From NCBI GenBank assembly GCA_965218235.1, contig OZ244595.1, positions 1,736,001 to 1,800,000 on the forward strand: DNA of 64,000 bases, given 5' to 3'. The notes beneath the pieces are model-generated. The model did not search any database. It was not told where the DNA came from and saw nothing but the letters and a program-made list of their open reading frames with translations. Origin of the DNA: CADCWK01 sp965218235 (GTDB lineage: Bacteria; Chloroflexota; Chloroflexia; Thermomicrobiales; UBA6265). Each line of letters starts with the position of its first letter. Within the stretch, counting starts at the first letter, position 1. This document shows, one piece after another, positions 59,778 through 64,000 of this stretch. A program made the position numbers and the translations under genes.

Positions 59778-61415
59778 CTATGGACGCCGCCACTGGTAAC
59801 CATCCTCGCGGAGCATCGCGTCAGCTTCAGGTGGACCCCAGGTGCCAGACTCGTAGAGCCGGGTCGGCGAGACCCCGTCGTCCCAGCCATCGAGCACAGG
59901 CTGGACGATGCCCCAGGCCGTCTCGACCTCGTCACGGCGCTGGAACAGCGTTGGGTCACCAAGCATGGCGTCGAGGATCAGGCGCTCATAGGCGTCCGGA
60001 CTCGTCTCGCCGAAGGTTGAGCCATAGTAGAAATCCATCGGGACATTCCGAAGCCGGTTGGTCGGACCCGGCACCTTGGCGGCGAACCGGATCGCGATTC
60101 CCTCGTCCGGCTGGATCCGCATCGTGATGACGTTCGAGTCCGGAGCGGTGTCGCCGAGATTGCGGAACATCAGGTGCGGCACGTTCTTGAAGGTGATGGC
60201 TATCTCGGTTACTCGCCGGGGAAGACGCTTGCCGGTGCGCAGATAAAAAGGAACATTGGCCCAGCGCCAGTTGTCGATCTCGAGTTTCAGGGCGACGTAG
60301 GTCTCGGTCAGAGAGTTCGGCCGGACGCCGCGCTCGGCGAGGTAGCCCTCGACCTGCTGCCCGCCCATGAAGCCGGGTCCATATTGACCCCGGATCGCCC
60401 GGAGCTCAACCTGTGGACCGATCGGCGGCACGACGGAACGGAGGACCTTGACCTTCTCGTCCCGGACCTCGTCCCCCCGGAAGACGGCGGGCGGCTCCAT
60501 CGCGACGACCGTCAGCAACTGGAGCAGGTGGCTCTGGACCATGTCACGAAGGGCGCCGGAGTCCTCGTAATACCCGCCGCGCCCCTCGACACCGATCGAC
60601 TCGGCGGCGGTGATCTGAACCTGCTCGACGTAGCTGCGGTTGAAGACCGGCTCGAACAGGATGTTGGCGAACCGAAACGCCATCACGTTCTGAACCGTCT
60701 CCTTGCCGAGGTAGTGGTCGATCCGGAAGATCTGCTGCTCGCTGAAAACCGTTGCCATCTCCTGGATCAACTGGCGGGCGCTCTCGACGTCGTGGCCGAA
60801 GGGCTTCTCGACGACGACCCGGTTCCAGCGCTCGCGCGGATCCGAGTAGATCTCGCGCCGCTCGGCGATCCCGGAACTGCCGAGGTTCTCGATGATGTCC
60901 GGAAAGTAGGTTGGCGATGTCGCCAGGTAGAACAGACGATTGCCCTGCGTCCGGCGCTCGGTGTCGATCGTCTCCAGCCGGGCGGCCAGGTCGGTGTACG
61001 TCTGGGACTCGGCGAAGTCACCCTGGACGTAGAACAAGCCCTGACTGAACAGCTTCCAGGCCTCGTCGGTAACCGGCGTCCGGGCGCCGCGAACGACGGC
61101 GGCCCGCATCTCCTCGCGGAAGTCGTCGTCGCTCCATGGCCGGCGGGAGACTCCGACGATCGAGAAGCCTTCAGGCAATGGATGACCGATGGCGAGGTCC
61201 CAGAGCGAGGGCATCAGCTTCCGGGCGGTCAGATCGCCGGTCACACCGAAGATGACCATGACACATGGGTCCGGCGTCCGTTCCGCATGCATCCCGGCGC
61301 GGAGCGGGTTGTCGATCGGAGCGAAGTCATCGAACAGGTTCCGGCCGCCGCCGGTGGACCCCTGTGTTGGAAGGATGTCGGCCACCGTCGGGGCTGGAGC
61401 CTGGGTGCTGGTCAT
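59778..61415 (-). CDS. zwf: Glucose-6-phosphate 1-dehydrogenase
   Basis: This 545-residue enzyme oxidises glucose 6-phosphate to the lactone. Motifs: the dinucleotide-binding FGVTGDLTARKLMPSLWDL (near residue 56), the EKPFG-x-D loop (VVVEKPFGHDVESA), and the signature RIDHYLGKE with the catalytic histidine. It is about 40-50 residues longer than the common form because of an N-terminal extension (TSTQAPAPTVADILPTQG). It is followed by opcA, its likely assembly partner. Confidence 0.96.
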   Translation of the reverse strand: MTSTQAPAPTVADILPTQGSTGGGRNLFDDFAPIDNPLRAGMHAERTPDPCVMVIFGVTGDLTARKLMPSLWDLAIGHPLPEGFSIVGVSRRPWSDDDFREEMRAAVVRGARTPVTDEAWKLFSQGLFYVQGDFAESQTYTDLAARLETIDTERRTQGNRLFYLATSPTYFPDIIENLGSSGIAERREIYSDPRERWNRVVVEKPFGHDVESARQLIQEMATVFSEQQIFRIDHYLGKETVQNVMAFRFANILFEPVFNRSYVEQVQITAAESIGVEGRGGYYEDSGALRDMVQSHLLQLLTVVAMEPPAVFRGDEVRDEKVKVLRSVVPPIGPQVELRAIRGQYGPGFMGGQQVEGYLAERGVRPNSLTETYVALKLEIDNWRWANVPFYLRTGKRLPRRVTEIAITFKNVPHLMFRNLGDTAPDSNVITMRIQPDEGIAIRFAAKVPGPTNRLRNVPMDFYYGSTFGETSPDAYERLILDAMLGDPTLFQRRDEVETAWGIVQPVLDGWDDGVSPTRLYESGTWGPPEADAMLREDGYQWRRP

Positions 61416-61582
61416 GATTCAACCTCTGAGCGTGAGCGGCCCTTCGCCGGCGACTCGTCCGTGTGGGGGAGAGCCGAGGCGACCGTCTCCCAAGCATCGA
61501 AGATGACAAGGTACTAGGGTCCTGGCCAGGAAACCAGCCCGACGGGCACCTGTCGCTGACACGTTTCCAGCGACAGATCGGA

Positions 61583-63094
61583 TCAGGTATTCGTGGTCTT
61601 GTTCTCGATCGCCGGTCCGGTCGGCTCCATCCACTCGGTGTGGAAGACGCCCTCTCGATCCACCCGCCGATACGTGTGGGCTCCGAAGAAGTCCCGCTGC
61701 CCCTGCACAAGGTTGGCCGGAAGTCGTGCCGTGCGATAGGTATCGACGTAGTCGAGCGCGGCGCTCATCGCCGGACACGGGATGCCGTAGGCGCGGGCCG
61801 TGACGACCGCGCGGCGGAGGGCCGGCAGGGCGTTGTTGATTGTCTCGACGATGTGGGGCGCGACGAGCAGGTTCTCCGGCTGGTCATCACGGTCGGCGAA
61901 GGCCATCCGGATCGGGTCGAGCAGTTTCGCCCGGATGATGCAGCCACCCTTCCAGATCCGGGCGATCTCGGACAGGTTGAGGTTCCAGTTGTACGTCTTC
62001 GACGCCGCGCTGAGCATCGCCAGCCCCTGGGCATAGGACGAGACCTTGGCGACGTAGAGGGCGTCCTCGAGCGTCGCCAGCAATTCACGACGCTTGTGCT
62101 CGTCGAAGACGGTCGGGGCGTCGTGGTCGTGCTCGGGGCCGCGCAGGAGATGGCTGGCCCGGACGCGCTCCTCCTTCCGGCTGGACATGGATCGGGCCAT
62201 GACGGCGGCGTCGATCGTCGGGATCGGCGTGCCGAGGTCGAGCGCGTTCTGGCTGGTCCAGCGTCCCGTGCCTTTCTGCTCGGCGGCATCGAGAATGATG
62301 TCGACGAGCGGCTTGCCGGTCTCAGGGTCGATCTTGTCGAGGACCTTGGCGGTGATCTCGATCAGGAAGCTCTCGAGCTTGCCCTCGTTCCAGTCCCGGT
62401 AGACCTCGGCCATCTCCGGAGCGGACATGCCCATCGCCCGGCGCATGATGTCGTAGGTCTCGGCAATGAGCTGCATGTCGCCGTACTCGATGCCGTTGTG
62501 AACCATCTTGACGTAGTGACCGGAGCCGCCGGGGCCAATGTGGGTGACGCACGGCCCCGCCTCGGTCTTGGCGGAGATGGCGGTCAGCATCGGTTCGAGC
62601 TCGGCGTAGCCCTCGGCCGGGCCGCCCGGCATCAGGCTGGGACCGTAGAGCGCGCCCTCCTCGCCGCCGGAGACGCCCATGCCAATGAAGCGGAATCCCT
62701 TGGCCTCCAGTTCGGCGGCGCGCCGGTCCGTGTCGGTGAACAGCGAGTTGCCGCCGTCGATGATGACGTCGCCCGGATCGAGATAGGGCTCCAACTGCGC
62801 GATGACCGCATCGACCGGTGCCCCGGCCTTGACCATCAGCAGGATCCGGCGGGGCGTCCGCAGAGCGGCGACGAATGACGGGATGTCGCGCTCGCCGCTC
62901 AGGTTCGTCTTGTCGGTGTGCTGGGCGAGGAACTCGTCGGTCGTGGCGGTCGTCCGGTTGAAGACCGTGACCGGAAAGCCATTGCGAACGACGTTGAGGG
63001 CAAGGTTCTCGCCCATGACACCGAGTCCGACCAGACCGAGATAGGCGAGATCGCCGCTGGCGACGTCGGGCCCCGAAGACTGGGTTGCGGTCAT
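61583..63094 (-). CDS. gnd: 6-phosphogluconate dehydrogenase (decarboxylating)
   Basis: This 503-residue NADP-dependent enzyme forms ribulose 5-phosphate. Motifs: GLVGLGVMGENLALNVV and FNRT near the N-terminus, GMGVSGGEEGALYGPSLMPGG, HYVKMVHNGIEYGDMQLIAE (catalytic Lys) and the C-terminal RDFFGAHTYRRVDREG with the long-form tail. This is the long, homodimeric Gnd class. It lies between tal and zwf. Confidence 0.96.
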   Translation of the reverse strand: MTATQSSGPDVASGDLAYLGLVGLGVMGENLALNVVRNGFPVTVFNRTTATTDEFLAQHTDKTNLSGERDIPSFVAALRTPRRILLMVKAGAPVDAVIAQLEPYLDPGDVIIDGGNSLFTDTDRRAAELEAKGFRFIGMGVSGGEEGALYGPSLMPGGPAEGYAELEPMLTAISAKTEAGPCVTHIGPGGSGHYVKMVHNGIEYGDMQLIAETYDIMRRAMGMSAPEMAEVYRDWNEGKLESFLIEITAKVLDKIDPETGKPLVDIILDAAEQKGTGRWTSQNALDLGTPIPTIDAAVMARSMSSRKEERVRASHLLRGPEHDHDAPTVFDEHKRRELLATLEDALYVAKVSSYAQGLAMLSAASKTYNWNLNLSEIARIWKGGCIIRAKLLDPIRMAFADRDDQPENLLVAPHIVETINNALPALRRAVVTARAYGIPCPAMSAALDYVDTYRTARLPANLVQGQRDFFGAHTYRRVDREGVFHTEWMEPTGPAIENKTTNT

Positions 63095-63112
63095 CTGCTG
63101 AGTTCCCTCTGG

Positions 63113-64000
63113 CTAGGACGCGACGGTCTCGGCCAGGGCGGCGCGCTTGCCCTCGACCCCACCGATCAGCGAATCGAACGACTTGGCGAAGGAGGCAATA
63201 CCCTCATCCTCGAGCTGAGCGGTGACGGCATGGAGGTCGACACCGACCTTCGCCAGATCGGCGATCGCCCGCCGGGCTTCCGCGACATCCGCATCGACCG
63301 TCCGGGCGATGACGCCGTGATCGACGAAGGCGTCAATCGTCTTGGCGGGCATCGTGTTGACGGTGTCCGGCCCGATCAGAGTCTCGACGTAGAGCACGTC
63401 GCTGTAGGCGGGGTTCTTGGTACCGGTACTGGCCCAGAGCGGCCGCTGGACGTTGCCACCGGCCGCCCGGAGCGGCGCGAACCGGTCGCTCTCGAAGATC
63501 TCGAGGAACTTCTGGTAGGCGAGCTTCGCGTTGGCGACGGCGATCCTGCCCTTCAGGCTCCCGGCCAGATCGGCGACGGAAGAATCGGCGGCGATTCGCT
63601 CGTCGAGCTTGCCATCGACGAGCGTGTCGACCCGGCTGACGAAGAACGACGCGACCGATGCGAGCGTTTCGATCGACTCGCCCTTCGCGTGCCGTTCCTC
63701 GAGCGCCTCGACGTAGGCGAGCGCAACCTCCTCGTAGCGCTCGACCGAGAAGAGCAGCGTCACATTGATGCTGATACCGGCGACCAGCGATTGCCTGATG
63801 GCGGGAACGCCCTCAGCGGTGCCGGGGATCTTGACCATCAGGTTTGGGCGGTCGACGCTCGACCAGAGCCGCCGCGCCTCGCCGATCGTCCCCTCGGTGT
63901 CGCGGGCGAACTCAGGAGCGACTTCGATCGAGACATACCCGTCATTGCCACCGCTGGCCCTGTAGAGGTCGACGAACAGGTCGCAGGCGTTCCGGATGTC
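63113..64000 (-). CDS. tal: Transaldolase (partial, runs off the right edge)
   Basis: The C-terminal 295 residues are present. Seen are YVSIEVAPEFARDTEGTI, the Schiff-base lysine in NLMVKIPGT, SINVTLLFSVERYEEVA, the actinobacterial-type FFVSRVDTLVDGKLD, LWASTGTKNPAYSDVLYVE and GPDTVNTMP. The long-form sequence with the RVD-T-VD motif marks the class of Tal found with gnd/zwf/opcA in actinobacteria and relatives. The start codon lies beyond the window. It is 18 bases upstream of gnd, first of the visible operon genes. Confidence 0.93.
   Translation of the reverse strand, partial: DIRNACDLFVDLYRASGGNDGYVSIEVAPEFARDTEGTIGEARRLWSSVDRPNLMVKIPGTAEGVPAIRQSLVAGISINVTLLFSVERYEEVALAYVEALEERHAKGESIETLASVASFFVSRVDTLVDGKLDERIAADSSVADLAGSLKGRIAVANAKLAYQKFLEIFESDRFAPLRAAGGNVQRPLWASTGTKNPAYSDVLYVETLIGPDTVNTMPAKTIDAFVDHGVIARTVDADVAEARRAIADLAKVGVDLHAVTAQLEDEGIASFAKSFDSLIGGVEGKRAALAETVAS

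Noticed and set aside
1..64000. CRISPR arrays, intact insertion sequences, rRNA genes, prophage structural genes
   Set aside because: Looked for by eye on both strands. No regularly spaced repeats, transposase motifs, rRNA or phage structural proteins were found.

Overview
The window is a GC-rich chromosomal segment whose gene content suggests a member of the Chloroflexota, most likely a Thermomicrobia/Sphaerobacter-like lineage. This assignment is an inference. It rests on secreted DUF4397 proteins, Tat/lipobox solute-binding proteins, an OpcA-containing pentose-phosphate operon, frequent GTG/TTG starts and clear -35/-10 promoters. No 16S rRNA or other decisive marker is present.

Layout. 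1-13 kb: end of a secreted protein, Lon protease, nitroreductase, HAD phosphatase, phosphotriesterase-like hydrolase, a membrane-anchored zincin, an M14 peptidase carrying an N-terminal DNA-binding domain, and an ABC-F ATPase. 13-20 kb: small regulatory-type proteins, a tyrosine recombinase with its own promoter, a lipoprotein, then an M24 peptidase / gamma-glutamyltransferase / CgeB-like cluster. 20-25 kb: two paralogous polyamine-type binding proteins without permeases, then sucC-sucD. 25-31 kb: a zinc-ribbon protein, an acetyltransferase, three tandem secreted DUF4397 proteins and a secreted cupin/SH3b protein. 31.5-38.8 kb: an accessory stretch bounded by tRNA-Lys and tRNA-Leu, with a cyclophilin, a decayed dipeptide ABC ATPase, a tyrosinase, and small mobile-element-like genes of lower GC. 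39-43 kb: MFS exporter, M20 peptidase, Gfo/Idh/MocA oxidoreductase. 43-47.5 kb: MacB/FtsX-type ABC exporter, a small cysteine-containing secreted protein and a divergent orphan ECF sigma factor. 47.6-51.2 kb: a complete sugar ABC transporter operon. 51.2-54.3 kb: aspartate kinase and aspartate-semialdehyde dehydrogenase behind a leader that looks like a classical transcription attenuator. 54.3-56.7 kb: MarR regulator, site-2 protease with CBS domains, DUF427 protein. 56.8-64 kb: pentose-phosphate operon tal-gnd-zwf-opcA-pgl-rpiA on the minus strand.

The most interesting signal is at 51249-51519. A good sigma-A promoter is followed by a short reading frame in which 14 of 18 consecutive codons are Thr, Met or Ile, the end products of the aspartate family. 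Next come mutually exclusive antiterminator and terminator hairpins, and then the aspartate kinase gene. It has the same logic as the enterobacterial thr leader. Other points of note are the HTH-M14 peptidase fusion, a conserved C-x3-LGIG-x5-C module in all three DUF4397 proteins, the ECF/secreted-protein/FtsX cluster, a dipeptide ABC ATPase with a broken Walker A motif, and several long perfect inverted repeats.
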